The translations under genes were made by a program, and so were the position numbers. From Sodiomyces alkalinus F11 (Eukaryota; Ascomycota; Sordariomycetes; Glomerellales; Plectosphaerellaceae), in contig NW_021167080.1 in NCBI RefSeq assembly GCF_003711515.1, forward strand, positions 3,974,381 to 4,038,380: a stretch of DNA of 64,000 nt, given 5' to 3'. Shown here one piece after another: positions 34,145-46,264 of the stretch. Within the stretch, counting starts at the first letter, position 1. Each line of letters opens with the position of its first letter. The notes under the pieces were generated by a model. The model was not told where the DNA came from. It saw nothing but the letters and a program-made list of their open reading frames with translations, and made no database searches.

Positions 34145-35327
34145 TTATCTCCGCGGTCGAGGTGATCTTGACCGACTCCGACTCCGACTTGGCCTCCTGT
34201 ATCGACGATCATCTACTTCGTCATCCTTATACTGTCGTCGCCTGGGAAGGCCGTTATCCGCGTCTCGATCATGTCGCCGCCGGTAATCCCGCCTCCTCTC
34301 CTCTCGATCGTCATCCACATCCTTTTTCCCACCTCTGTCCTTGTCTCTGTCTTTGTCCCTGTCACGCCGCTCTCTTGACCGATCGCGATCTCTCCTCTCA
34401 CGCTTGGATTCCCGGTCGAGGCCTCTTTCGCGCTCGCGCGAATCACGGCGCCTGTTGGACCGGTCCTCACGGTCCGAATCTGTATTGGTATCATCCCGTC
34501 GTAGTCTCCGGCTCTTATGCCTTTCGTCGCGATCGGCGTCCCGCATCTCGTCATCGCTATCATGTCGTCTTGACCGATGCGACCGATGCCGCCGTTCACG
34601 CTTCTCCTTTTCCTCCTCCTTCCTCCTCTTCCTCTTCTGCTCCTTCTCGTACCGCCCCACGGCCTCTTCGACCTCTTTCTTCTTCTCCTCGACCAAGAAG
34701 GCCTTCATGGGATCATCCTCGTCGTGATCCCGGACGAGCAGTGCAAGCTCCCTCTCCTGGGGCAGCATGGGCCTCTCCCCCCCCCGCTCGCTCTCGTCTT
34801 CTTCGGTCTCGTCGGGCCCCTGCCCGGCCGCCTCGCGCTCGCGCCTCGTCATGGTAGCCCAGTCGACCTTCCCCTCGTCCGGGTCCTCGTCGTCGCGGAA
34901 CTTGTAGCGCGCGTGGTCGACGCGGACGAGGCGGCGGCCGATGGTGGCGCCGCCGAGGTTGTCGACGGCCAGGTCGGTGCTGCGCTGGTCTTCGTACTTG
35001 AGCCAGCCGAAGCCCTTGGACTTGCCCGTCTCCTTGTCGCGCGCGAGCTTGAGCCACACGGGCTCGCCGAACTGGGAGAAGATGGTGATGATGTCGCCTT
35101 CGGTTAGCTCGTAGGGGAGGCCGCCGAAGTAGACGAAGGCGGTGTCGCGGTAGTCGACGTGCCAGGAGGCTTCGGGGGAGCTTTTGGATTGGGGTTGTGT
35201 TAGCAAACTTGTTGTTCGTGCGGAAAGCTAGGAGAGAGAAAAGAGTTATAAGAAGCAATCTTTTGACTTACATTCCATTTTCAATCTCCTTCTTGTTTAG
35301 CGCTTGTATTGCACGTATTTGGTTCAT
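34145..35327 (-). CDS. Ist3/Snu17 (RBMX2) RNA-binding protein of the RES complex, two exons
   Basis: U2 snRNP-associated RRM protein. With Bud13 and Pml1 it forms the RES complex, which helps activate the spliceosome and retain unspliced pre-mRNA in the nucleus. Exons are 35327-35272 and 35180-34145, giving 363 residues. The N-terminal helix MNQIRAIQALNKKEIENG, split from ISPEASWHVDYRDTAF by a 91-base intron, is family-typical. The RRM covers about residues 32-110, with RNP2 VYFGGLPY and RNP1 SKGFGWLKYED, followed by LVRVDHARYKF, the Bud13-contacting extension. The last 170 residues are an Arg/Asp/Ser/Glu-rich tail ending in RS repeats (SRSRSRSRSPRPRR), much longer than in yeast. Starting inside exon 2 would lose the N-terminal helix. 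Confidence 0.94.
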
Positions 35328-36009
35328 CGCGTTCTGTGTTGGGGTCAGAAGGTGACAGGCAGCTTCTTGCGCAAGGTGGAAAGGCTCAAGGTGCAAGGCT
35401 GACGGAGAGAATGATCGAAGCACAGCTTCCTTCGGCTTCAGCTGTGACTGACGCCAGCGCTGACATATACCCCGTGCGTACCTCTCAAGTTAGCTTCGTA
35501 CCAGGGAATACGGAGTATCTCCAGGTACCTTGTAGGTACAGCAGTCTCAGGTGAACACGGGTGGCAGCAAGGGTTCAATTTCCTCCCTTTCGGCTTCGGC
35601 AGATGAAGTGGGACTGGAAAAACATCGGGCCGATACAAGATAGACACACCCAGGGTCACGTCTCCTTTGTACCAGGGGGGTCCAGTCCAGCGATTTGTCT
35701 AGCTCCTGGTCCGTGAACCGTTGAAGGGGGTTCTGAGATGGAGACCAACTCAGCATCTCTCACAGCCAACAAGTCGTTAATTACGCCCCGTTCCACCTTA
35801 TCAATATCTCGTCTGTCGTCGTGGACTTCCAACGCCAGATCCGGATCACAGAAACACGATTAGACGCGTCGTGCTCTCCCCATCGAACGCCCTTCGAAAC
35901 CATTCGTATACTCTGAGCGTTCGAATCTCGCACTCGGCCTCCACGACAACATAGCTTCCTGCCCCCCGCGTCGCCCTTCACCCATGAAGGCCAGTGGGCA
36001 GACGTGACC
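35328..36009. promoter_or_regulatory. Divergent promoter region, IST3 / dynein LIC
   Basis: 682 bases between two start codons. It has an AGGTACCT palindrome at 35523-35530 next to TACGGAGTA at 35509-35517. No gene and no clear TATA box. Confidence 0.5.
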
Positions 36010-37916
36010 ATGACTGCGAATGGGAACCGGGCCTCCACGTACACAGCTGCATCGGGGGCCTCTGACGGCCGCAATGGGGAGAGGAAGGATCTCTGGAGCT
36101 CCCTCCTCGACTCAGTCGCCAGCGGCAAACGTCTGCCGGAGAAGAACATCATCGTATTAGGCGGCAGTTCCGAATCGCAGAGAGATTTCCTAGAATCCCT
36201 ATCCAACGGGAGCGAGAAACGCAGTCTCGATCGACAGAGCTCCAGGGCACCTCCCGTCGCAAACAGCTTTGCCCTCGGTTATACCTACTACGACGTACTA
36301 GATGCCGACCATGAAGGTCTGTATAGACACTCACCCTTTTTCTTTCTTAGAATACTGACGGGCAATCGGCAGACATCTTGGCCCGGATATCCCTCTACAT
36401 GCTCTCCAACCCTTCCGAAGCCTTCCCCGCATTGCTCGAGCCCTTACTCACCCCCGAGTCCATACCGAATACTCTCCTCGTCATCCTGCTAGATTGGTCC
36501 ACCCCCCATCTCTGGATGCGACAACTGCGGAAATGGATCCTCTTCATGCGCAATGTGCTGGAAAAGACTAGTCGCGAATCCCAGGCCGTCATGGAGGAAG
36601 TCATGGTCAGCTGGCGAGACAGGGGGCGCGGCGGCAGCTCTGTCAATCTCGACGGCACCGCGACCGGAGCAACGGGCGAGGACGACGTCTCGTTGCCCCT
36701 GGGTCCAGGAGAGTGGGAGGAAGCGCTGGGCTTGCCCCTTTGCGTGGTTTGCCAAAGGGTACGTACGGACTTTTACTCTCTCTCCCTCCCTCCCTCCCTC
36801 TCCCGTCAAGGGACATGATGTACTCAACAATTTCTAGGCCGAGAAGATCGAACTATTGGAAAAGTCACAAGGTTGGAAAGAAGGCGACTTCGATCAGGTC
36901 CTGCAGTACTTGCGGACGACATTACTCAGACGTAGGTGACAAACCTCGGAACATCGCATCTAGAATCCATCTGTCCTCTTGGGCTGACACAATCTCGCAT
37001 AGACGGAGCATCCCTCATCTACACCACACCAAACGTACCCTCACCCCTACCAAGCCTGGTCCATTCCAGCTTGGGCGTCACCTCCCTCCTCAAGAGGCAA
37101 CCCCTTAAACACAACGTCATCGATCGCGACAAGATCCTCGTCCCGCCAAACTGGGACTCCTGGGGCAAGATCCGCGTCCTCCGCGACGGGTTCGACGTCG
37201 AGGCCACAAGCATCGGCTGGTCGCGCGACCTGCAATCCGAATTCACCGACCCCGCCATGACGACAGAGGGCCTCAACGTCCTCGCCAAGGCCAAGGCGGA
37301 CGGCTCGTACCAAGGCGAGACCTGGTCCTCCGCCATCGCCCCCTACGAAGACTGGATCCGCGACCTCACCACCGCATCCGAAGCCCTCGCCCTGGGCGCC
37401 GACGACGCCGACTCCGCCTCCCGCCTCGAGGTCCAGTCCGACGAGGCCCAGGACTTCCTCTCCTCCAGCCTCGCCGCCCTCGACGCCTACAAGGTCAAGG
37501 CCGAGCAGAAATCGGACCCCACCAAAGGAGCCCGGTCCGCCACCCCTCCTTCTTCCTCCTCCTCAGCCGCCTTGGACCACGGCACGGCCCGCCACCCTCT
37601 CACCACCGCCTCGGACGGCAAGGTCAGCGACCACATCGGCCCCGTGCAGTTCAACATGGGCGGCATCCAGGTCGACGCCGACGACATGGTCCAGCGCCTC
37701 AAGGACCGCCAGGCCTACACCGCCGCCATCCCTGACCGGGCTGCTTCCGGCTCCCCCGGCGCGGGCGCGGGCGCGGGCGACGGCGCCGCCGAGTCCGGCG
37801 ACGTCATCGACACGGAGAACCTCCAGGCCTTTTTCAGCGGTCTGATGAACCGCAAGACAGCCGGCGCTGGTGGCGCTGCTGGCAGTGTCGGCACCCCGCG
37901 GGCGAGTGCTTCCTGA
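36010..37916 (+). CDS. Cytoplasmic dynein light intermediate chain, four exons
   Basis: Subunit that links the dynein-1 heavy chain to activating adaptors and cargo, needed for nuclear migration and endosome motility in hyphae. Exons are 36010-36316, 36373-36758, 36838-36931 and 37003-37916, giving 566 residues. The G-domain-like N-terminal half begins LWSSLLDSVASGKRLPEKNIIVLGG; the nucleotide loop is degenerate (GGSSESQRDF, no GKS/T), as is usual in fungal LICs. Family-like segments are NSFALGYTYYDV, LLVILLDWSTPHLWMRQLRKWI, GASLIYTTPN, HNVIDRDKILVPPNWDSWGKI and a C-terminal adaptor-binding region with AFFSGLMNRK near the end. The C-terminal third is low-complexity. Intron 2 contains a CTCCCTCCCTCC run. 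The GTG at 36004 is not needed as a start. Confidence 0.92.
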
Positions 37917-38793
37917 GCGATGACCGGGGGCCGTCTTTCCCATGTGCCGCCGCTACCTGCCTACATTTCTTTTCCTTTTTGCCTTCTGTTTTCCATGTTT
38001 TGAATAGATAGGGGGCAGCCGGTTTTCAGAGATGCGCATGAGAAAAGCGGAAGCCGAGGGGGGCGGGCGATGTGAGAAGAGGGTAAATACTATTTGTTCC
38101 CTTGATGAGCACTCATGCTTTCACACCGTGGACGTCTGGATACTGGCAAAGTGGCTTGCAGCAAGCCAAACAGCCTCAAGTTGGCATTTCCTATTGAGAC
38201 GAGGGAGACCAGGCTACCGGGCAGAGGACGAAGCCATTACATCACCTTGCTTTAATCGGGAGGAGACGGGTGGGACGAACGCTGGCTGGCACAGAGGCTC
38301 GTCTTCGACTGAGCTGTTCCCGACGAGACGGTCTCGTTTTATCACGTCCACTTCTGCTGTGTAGAAATAGATACCCTTTTCCCAATGAAAAAAGAAACGA
38401 ATTTTTTTTTTTTACCTGAGGCGTAGAGGAAGTATCCTGAAAGGAGTCGAGAGAGCCAGGAACATACATATCTCGTATATATTGGGTCTCAGGGTCCCGG
38501 AAAAGAATTACATCCAGCTGGGATTTCGTTTTACGGTCCGGTTGGCTGGCCGCCTATAGCGTAGACGCCCGTTTATATCCCCAATATGTCCCCAAGATCC
38601 GAATACCCAAGACCAGAACCAGGCCGTGTGTAGATAAACAATGTAGATAATCCATTGCCCATCCAAGGGAGATACCACCTCGACCACCATCTAAATAAAT
38701 AACCCATCTGCATTTAAACCCATTGAACATATCATGAAAACCTGGGTCCTTCCCCCTCCCATCCCCCTTCCGCCTCTTCCTTAGGAAAATAGT
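37917..38793. other. Convergent 3' region, dynein LIC / Spata20-like
   Basis: 877 bases between facing stop codons. Short open frames only; a poly-T run at 38402-38413. Nothing recognised. Confidence 0.6.
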
Positions 38794-41641
38794 CTAATAC
38801 TCGACATCCGTCTTGGTGCAAGGTCGGAAGTGTCCATTGTCGAAGATATACGCCCCGGGGCCCTGCTTCACTATGTCGGCGAGAGGCGGGTTTCGCTGCA
38901 CGACGAGGTCATTCTCGGTCTTAATAATGAATATATTCCGGAGGCCGCCGCGAGCTTCACCGTATAGCTTGGTAAGCAATTTGTGGGTGGTTTCGCCGTC
39001 GTTGCCGGCCGGATCGCGGACAATTGCCCAGATCTTGCCACCTAGGCGAGCGCTGACGACGCCCGAGAGGAGGCCGGGGAAGAGCCAAGGGTACTGCAAG
39101 ACCTCGGCCTCGAAGGCGTTGATGGTCTCGCGGGCCAGCGCAGGGTACGTCTCAGAGCCCAGCGTGACCCCGAGACGGAACAAGTTGGAAACGCCAATGG
39201 CGTTGGTAGCCGGGATGGAGGTGTCCATTCCGTCTTTGAGGCGGAGAATAGCATGGGGGGTGGGATCCGGGGTAGTGTAGAAGGCGCCGCAAGATGAGCG
39301 GGCGGGCAACGTATTGGGTGACGTCGTTGAGACCGGGGTTAAATCGTCGTAGAACAAGTTGATCTGGGTTTCTGGGGGTAGATAGCAATGTCAGTAAGGA
39401 CCGGGGAAGTGAGAGAGAAAAGACGCACGCTGGAGCTCGTCGGCGAATAGTAGACAATTCTCTTCTCCCGTCGCCTCGTAGAGGTCTATGAGTCCCTCGA
39501 TGAGATAGGCATGGTCGTCGGCAAAGGCCTTGGTATGTCCCCGTACCCCCCTATAGATCCTGTACAACACCTTCTCTTGAGGATCCCAGAGATGCGAGCG
39601 CACAAAGTCGGCTGCCTGGATAGCCGCTCCGAGGTAGTTCCCACTCTTTTCCGGATCGATGGTCCGAAGCGCGGCGGCTGTCCGGGAGAGGGCACCAATG
39701 ACGAGACCGTTCCACCCGGCGATGACCTTGTCGTCGAGTTCGGGCCGGACGCGCTCCTTCTCCCTGTGGGCTTTCAGTTTCCGTTTGGCCGACTTGATAA
39801 CGCGATCGACTTCCTCGGTGCTGACGCCAAACATGCGACCGATTTCGCCCTTCTCCTTGAGCACGCGCGGGATGTTCTGGTTCATGAATTCGTCGTTGGG
39901 GTCCTGGTCGGGTTCGACGTTGCCGTGCTCGCGGATGTTCCAGTAGGTGGCGGCGATATTGGCCTCGTGGTCATTGCCAATGACGGCGTCAAACTCCTTG
40001 CGTGTCCACAGGTTGTAAGCCCCCTCTCTCATCTCCTTGTCGCCGCGGCGATAGTACGAGTCCGCGGCCTCGCTCGAGGCAAAGCCGCCATGGGGAAGGC
40101 GCACGGGCGGGCTGGAGAAGTAGTCGGCTAGCTCGATGAGGACGTCGTAGAAAGCACCATCCTTGTCCCCGTTGCTGATGAGCCAGGCATCGAGATACAG
40201 TCCCAGGAGGAGGGCGTTGTCGACGGTCAGCTTCTCGAAGTGGGGGATGCTCCAGTCGGGGGTGATGGAATAACGGGAGAAGCCGCAGCCGCCGACGTGG
40301 TCACGTAGGCCGCCGTCGCTTATCTTGCGCAGGGTGAAGAGGGCCATCTCGGTGGCGTGGGCGCATTCGGTAGGGCCGACGACGTCCTGGACGGGAGAAA
40401 GATAATGCGGCAGACGAAGCAAGAAGGAGAGCTTGGCCGGGACAGTGAACTTGGGGGCGAGACCGAACCCTCCGTAGATGGGGTCAAAGGTGCCGGCAAT
40501 GTGCGAATAGGCCTCCTCGAGCTGATCCAAGTCCAGCTCGCTGGATACATCGGCGTCCGACGACTTGGTTGGTTGGAGGTGCTCGGTCAAGACGGCCGAC
40601 GCGACGGGTGCGGTGGATGAAGAGCTCAAGCCGATCTTGCTCATCTGTACCGTACTCCGGGTGCCCAGGGTGCCCTCGGCGGCAAACTCGCGCAGTTTGA
40701 CGAGAACCTCCCTGGCCTCCTGGCGGCAACGCGCCTCCTGCTCTTGCCAGACCTTGGTGAGCTTCTTGAGGATGGTCAGGAAATCAACGCCCTCCTCCTC
40801 TTCGGGGCCCGTCTTGAGGCGGGCTCCGGGCCCGGGCCAGTAGGTGCCGCCAAATACGGGCTCCAGTTCGGGGGTCAGGAAGAGGTTCAAAGGCCAGCCT
40901 CCGGCGCCATTGACGGCCTGGACATAGTTCATGTATATGGTATCAATGTCGGGACGTTCCTCCCTGTCGATGATAACGGGCACGAAATCTTGGTTGAGGA
41001 GAGCGGCGCATTCCGGATGGGAGAAGGACTCAATCGAGGTTAGCCTGCAGTCTGCGAGTGCGTCAGCAGATGCCCTGGGAAGCAGGGACAGGTTGGGTCC
41101 TCGTCGACAAGAAGGGTTCGTCGAGGACGCGCCAGACGAGGAGGGTATTATTGAAGCAGCAGCCGAGAGAGGTGGAATGCGGCAACGAAAGTAAATCCTG
41201 TCACTGACCGACGCCCTTGGCTGTTACACAGAGCAAAAGAAAGAGAGAGAGAGAGAAAGAAAGAGTCGACGGCATCAGGGAGCGGGAGAGGAAACGGCCA
41301 TTGCTGAACAAGAAGTCGAGCAAGCAGACGGGGCAGCAGAAGAGAGGTGGGTTGTGTGCTAGAAAAGGGGACCGAGAGGTGTCGAACTTACAGTGGCACG
41401 CTTTGAAGCCAATGTTGAGAAAGATTAGCTTGTTCTCCCTCTTCGCGAGGGCGATTGTCTCGTCGTCGAGGAGCTGCCAAGCGACAGGGCTGTTGGCATG
41501 GCTCTGGACATAGGGGCTGATGCTTTGGGAGGCGCGGTTTTGCAGATTTGCGGGCGCAGTGGACGACTTCAATTGGCGGGCGGATGATTCGAGAGCGGCA
41601 GCAGTCAAGCCAGGTTGCTGCATGAGTTTCGGGGCAACCAT
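38794..41641 (-). CDS. Spata20/SSP411 family thioredoxin-fold protein (YyaL type), three exons
   Basis: Large conserved protein with an N-terminal thioredoxin-like domain and a C-terminal alpha/alpha toroid resembling N-acylglucosamine epimerases; its biochemical role is not established. Exons are 41641-41392, 41051-39429 and 39371-38794, giving 816 residues. The first 340-base intron separates GFKACH from YCRLTSIES, so the putative redox motif Cys82-His-Tyr-Cys85 exists only after splicing. Further family hallmarks are IIDREERPDIDTIYMNYVQA, GGWPLNLFLTPELEPVFGGTYWPGPG, DHVGGCGFSRYSI, PHFEKL, VIAGWNGLVIGAL and AFADDHAYLIEGLIDLYEAT. The length and motif order match fungal and animal members. 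The N-terminus SPYVQSHANSPVAWQ is also typical. Confidence 0.92.
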
Positions 41642-42113
41642 GATGATAGGGTCGGTAACATCGACGAGGCAAAGGTATCACGGATGACGACGGGGGAGCA
41701 AAGCTGTTTTTCGAGGAGCGGTCGGGCGGGGGCGGGGAAGGTGGAAAAGAGAGGAGGGATCCCCGCCAAGAAAATGACGGGAAACAGGAAAGGGGAAAAA
41801 AAAGCAAGGAAAAAAAAAAGGTATAGAAAACCCAAACAAGGAAATGAAGGATTTAGGAGAAGGGAGGATGGAGTAGCAAGACGGAGGAGCAAGAGGAGCA
41901 AAAAAGAATGCCGTGGTGGTGGCGGGGTTGACCCCAGTCACTCAATCATGGACGGACAAGACAAGAAGAGATCTCGCTGGGAGACCGGGATCGCTTTGGG
42001 ATGAAGATTGGGGAGGGGGCAGCCGTGATCGTTATACTCAGTAGACAAGAGCACCAGGAAGCAACTCTGAACCACAGCAAACAATAAGAAGGGCCACGAA
42101 AAGATGTTTTGTG

Positions 42114-42117
<4 letters not shown>

Positions 42118-42176
<59 letters not shown>

Positions 42177-42183
42177 TGTGTGT
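42118..42183 (+). repeat. Compound microsatellite (TC)21(TG)12
   Basis: An uninterrupted TC run at 42118-42159 passes directly into a TG run to 42183, about 480 bases upstream of the Spata20-like start codon. It is the longest simple repeat in the window. Confidence 0.95.
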
Positions 42184-44127
42184 TTGAAGAGAGTCGTGAT
42201 ACGGCGCGACTCGATATCGAGTTGTGTATCTGGAGGGGGTGTTGGTGTTGATTTGTGGTATGTACGTTGTACGAAATACGTGTCGCGGGGGAAGAGTGAT
42301 GGGGTGACGACCCACGGGGTGACGGTTGACGCGTGACGGGTATGGTGGTTGAAAGTTGGGTGGGGGCCTTTCCAAGGGAAGGAATTACCCATAAAAGGTA
42401 AGGTAGTAGTACAAATGCGCGGGGTCGGCGTTTGTACCGATTGTATGGGGGTACATGTAAGGGCAAACAAAGTCTTGCATTCGGACGTATAAGAGATGGT
42501 AACATGTCATCGAGGTGGTCCTACCCTGAATACCTTACCAAGAGATTACCATGACGAATAAGGCTCCTACTGACAGGAGGGCAACGCGGTGACCACGGAG
42601 TACAACGTACAGGTCGTGTGGGCGTGTGGACCACTGCCTTAGACTGCAAATAACCCAAAGCGATCATCACCAGCGTTCCAGGGACTCGTACGGATACTTG
42701 GCCTGCGCCAACATTCATGCACACTGCTAAGTATATTTCCGTGCCTAGTTCCGTAAGTACGGAATCTCTAAGTACTTTTACCTTACAGCAATACACTACC
42801 TACCCGTGGCATTTTCCGATATAGCAAGGGTCTATCATATCAAATGTCAAGGAAGTGGCTGCCAACCTTCTACCTAGGTTCTTAACATTATTATCGGAAG
42901 TCCTTTGCTCGTCAAGCCAAAGCCCTTCCACTCTTGTCAGATAATAAGTCGGTCTAATTACCTGCTAGTGTCTCCTTCCACTTGAGTATTACTTCGTATG
43001 TTCTTCCTCCCTACGTCCGGGGCATCCTGCCACTAGGTATTTAACACTAGGAACACTAACTCTGTACCCCACGGCGGTAATTAGCCTGCAGTCATTTTCG
43101 TTTCTGCCATTAACGGTGGTGGTGTGTTATCTCAGTGGGCTCTAACTACAGAATCACCTCAAACATTTGCCCTTCAATTTTGACCCTAATTTTTGCACGG
43201 TTCTAGTTACGCTGTATCTGACAGGCGCCTCCATTACCGTTATCTAAGCGCCACACCTATTTCAGGGTTCTATATCCGGATGCTTCGTACTAAATACCTT
43301 AATTACTGCGCTCCGTAACTTATACCAATCCTCACTCCCCCAGGGTCCTGACACAACAAGACGAGTTTTCTCACACCACTTTTCACATCACACGAATAAT
43401 ACCGACCTATTTTGCACTTGTCTCGCCAAGAGTGATCCCCACGGCGTGGCCCAGTTTTCGGCCGACTCACCGGAAGTGGAGTACCTACAACGTACAGAAG
43501 GACAGGACGATCGCGATGGGGGCAATGGGCAATGGGCAATGGGCAATGGAGGACGGCCTTCTTAACGATGCCGATGCCCACGATGTTAGAACCTCCGAGG
43601 AACTCATTGACATGATAGCCTGACATTCTTCCACGGATACACGGCCAAGGAGGACTCAGTATTATACGCCCACTGAGCGTCCACCACGTCTTAACTCCTC
43701 CATCACAACTCCTCTCTCCCCCCCTCCCCTTCGTCCACGATTATTAGTCTCGCTGTACCTGACGATGCTCGAAAGCGAATTTGATTAATATTTTTAGCGT
43801 CCCGTTGATGCTCCACTCACCTACCAAATGGAGCTTTCAGTCTCTTTCGTCTCGTCACGTCCCACGGGCCCCATATACCGCTTATCCCTTTTTGTTCCGT
43901 TCTGGGACTTCTCTCCATCGGTCCTGACTTCGGATACTTAACTCGTCGATCCTCGAGTCCACTCCACTTCCTTTCTTCGTCCGTATGTTTTCCGAGTACC
44001 GGTCCTCCGTCCCTCCTTATTTGATCCTCCGGGTCGACTCAACTCTTTTTGGGTTAGATGATCCACTACATCTCCACCACCCAAAACTAAGTGGGTTTCG
44101 CAGGTATCTCGATATCCGAGGAACCAA

Positions 44128-44160
44128 ACCACCACCACCACCACCACCACCACCACCACC
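44128..44160 (+). repeat. (ACC)11 trinucleotide tract
   Basis: Eleven perfect ACC units in intergenic sequence. Read as codons in one frame they would encode poly-Pro/Gly, but no real gene surrounds them. Similar tracts lie at 57869 and 61351. Confidence 0.95.
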
Positions 44161-45941
44161 ACTAGGCACGAAACTAGTATCGCGATTCTGCCGGGCGCCT
44201 ATTCGTCTAGCAAGTCGTCTTCTCAAGCACGCATATCAGGGCAAATAGCCATAGATTCAAATACATATTAAGACAGAAAAAGGGAAGGGAAAAGAAGGGG
44301 GCGCGCTTGAGAAAAAAAGAAGGGGGGCGGCCACGCGTTAGAATCAAAAACAAACAAAGACGGTTAGTAGGCCCACTATTTCTTAGTTACCCTGACTTTC
44401 CTGAATAATCGCCGAAGGAAATGAGGGGCAAAGAAAGAAAGAAAAAATCTGCGGAGTTGGCCCCCTGTCGACCGTGGCCGGATATCCACTCCGGGTTCTT
44501 CGCGGCTTGGTAGCTTGGCATCAGGGCTTTACAACGTACAACGTAGGTACTCGTCTGTCGCCGGAGGTCCGAGGAGAAACGGCGTGCCTGTCCGTCGCGT
44601 GGCGTGCTATCTTGGGCGAATCGGAAGACGAAATCACTTTTCTCCTGCCTCGTACGGTCATCATGAAGGAGGTGACGATAGTACACTCGTTCGTCATAAT
44701 TCACCTGGGGGCGTAAAAAGGTGACTTTCGGTGAGATGCCAACGGCGCGGAGAGATGGGGGAGATTTGGTCAAGAGGCGAACCCCGAACGCGTGGACGGC
44801 CAGCGGCAGGGATGACGATGCCGTAGAGGATGAAGCCACGAGCATTGGGGCCTCCTAGTGTGCCCAGTTCCGAGGTTCCCACGGAGAGTCCTTAATGGGA
44901 TATACCTTAGTAGGAGGCTATCTGTGATGGTGCTGGACTCAAGACTCGGTTTACTTGAAAAGGAATCTTATGTGTTAGCAGAAGACGGAAGACCATCGCT
45001 CCCACTACTCTGTTCTTCCTTTTTTTTTTCCTCTTCTTTCTCAAGGATGGGCTGTCTCTATAAGGTCAGGCTTGTTGACGCCGAGCCGCGGTCCTCATTT
45101 CGACTTCGAGTTATTAAGCGCATAGGACACAGGATCCGATCAGACGGCTCGTTTAATCCCCAGACGTATAGCAGAAGAGAAGAGTACGGATGTGTAATTC
45201 AATGTCTTGCGTGGCGGGTTCCAAAACGTTCTCCGGTCTGGCCTGCGAGTTCCAGTGGTCCGTAGCGAAGCAACTCTACACAAGCACATAATGCAGAGCG
45301 CTTCGGTCGTTTTGGCCACAAACTATCGGTGGATCGGAGATGTAGGAAAAATGATTTTGCGGAAGTGACAGTATTAATATTGTACCTGTATACGGAGGAC
45401 AGTGGGGTTTCGCTATGATTTGCGCAGTGTTGGTGTGATACGGACCCTTACGGAGCGACTTAACAGAGCACGAGCCACGCAAAGTCGTTACCTCATAGCT
45501 TATAATTAGCACACTGTACGGAGTACGCCCCTGCTATGACGTTCCTCCCGTCCGTAGCTCTCTTTTCCTATGACGACTGGGCTTTAGCATCCTCCTAGCT
45601 ACGAGTCAATGGCTTATATACATACCTTAGTAAGGTAGCTGGGAGAATTAGAAAGAACCGATGTACCAGGCGGACTAAATTTAAGGGAGTAAGGTACTTC
45701 GACATGAATAGCATAAATGACGTCGAGGGAAGAGGGGAAGGCCCGCGATATAAACCCCCGTCACCCGTGTAGCTCGACGATGTGGAGCTCTCAGCTCTGG
45801 TCTCTCATCAATATCAAGCAAGCTTGAACTATCACAAACGATACATACGCCGCTCTTCACCCGATCAGTTCCCTCGAGGACGTAAAACCCCAAGTCAAAC
45901 AAAAATCAACAAAACCAAATCCACAAATCCACCTCGTCAAC

Positions 45942-46264
45942 ATGCCTCGTGAAGGGTCCGGCCACATCGCCGACAACGCCACCGAGACGGGCCACAACAT
46001 CATCCACGGAGCCGGCCCGGTCGAGGTGCGTTTATTTTCCTTTCCTCGCCACAACGCAGACGTACTATTCGTCTTGGCTTTGCCCTGTATGTACTGACCG
46101 AGGGAACCGTGTAGGAGTCCAAGGTTTCCCGCGCCGACAAGACCGCCCCTCTACCCGAACACGAGAAAGGAAAGGGGCTTCCAGGCATGCCCGCCAGCGG
46201 AGGTCAGAGCCAGGGCTTGTCCCAGGGACCGAGTCGGGGGCAGGGCAGGGCGGCTTCGAAGTGA
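45942..46264 (+). CDS. Small hydrophilic protein of unknown function, two exons
   Basis: Exons are 45942-46025 and 46115-46264, giving 77 residues. The first exon encodes MPREGSGHIADNATETGHN and a Gly/Ala-rich end; the second is rich in Lys, Gly, Ser and Pro (SKVSRADKTAPLPEHEKGKG) with Gly-Gln repeats at the C-terminus. The protein has no hydrophobic segment or Cys and should be disordered. The 89-base intron has canonical GTGCGT and GTGTAG ends and keeps the frame. A CAACAAAACCAAATCCAC-type leader just before the ATG resembles real fungal leaders. Small disordered proteins of this build are common in fungi and often stress- or conidiation-linked, but I do not recognise the family. Confidence 0.6.

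Larger units (their letters stand above)
41642..45941. other. 4.3 kb gene-poor, AT-richer region
   Basis: From 41642 to about 42450 it is the leader and promoter of the Spata20-like gene, including a compound microsatellite. Beyond that, 42500-45900 is AT-richer than the flanking genes. Open frames do not exceed about 152 codons, and none resembles a known protein on either strand. Four exact copies of the 10-mer TACAACGTAC (42262 inverted, 42601, 43486, 44530), an (ACC)11 tract (44128-44160) and a TACGGAGTA (45517-45525) occur here. It may be an eroded repeat, but I see no transposon ends or reverse-transcriptase motifs. Confidence 0.55.

Noticed and set aside
35880..35945. GTTCGAATC, a B-box-like word upstream of the dynein gene
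   Set aside because: No pairing T-stem and no A-box at the right distance.
44387..44845. 152-codon minus-strand frame in the 4.3 kb gene-poor block
   Set aside because: No family resemblance. The frame is open probably by chance, since neighbouring sequence shows no leader, intron or coding bias.
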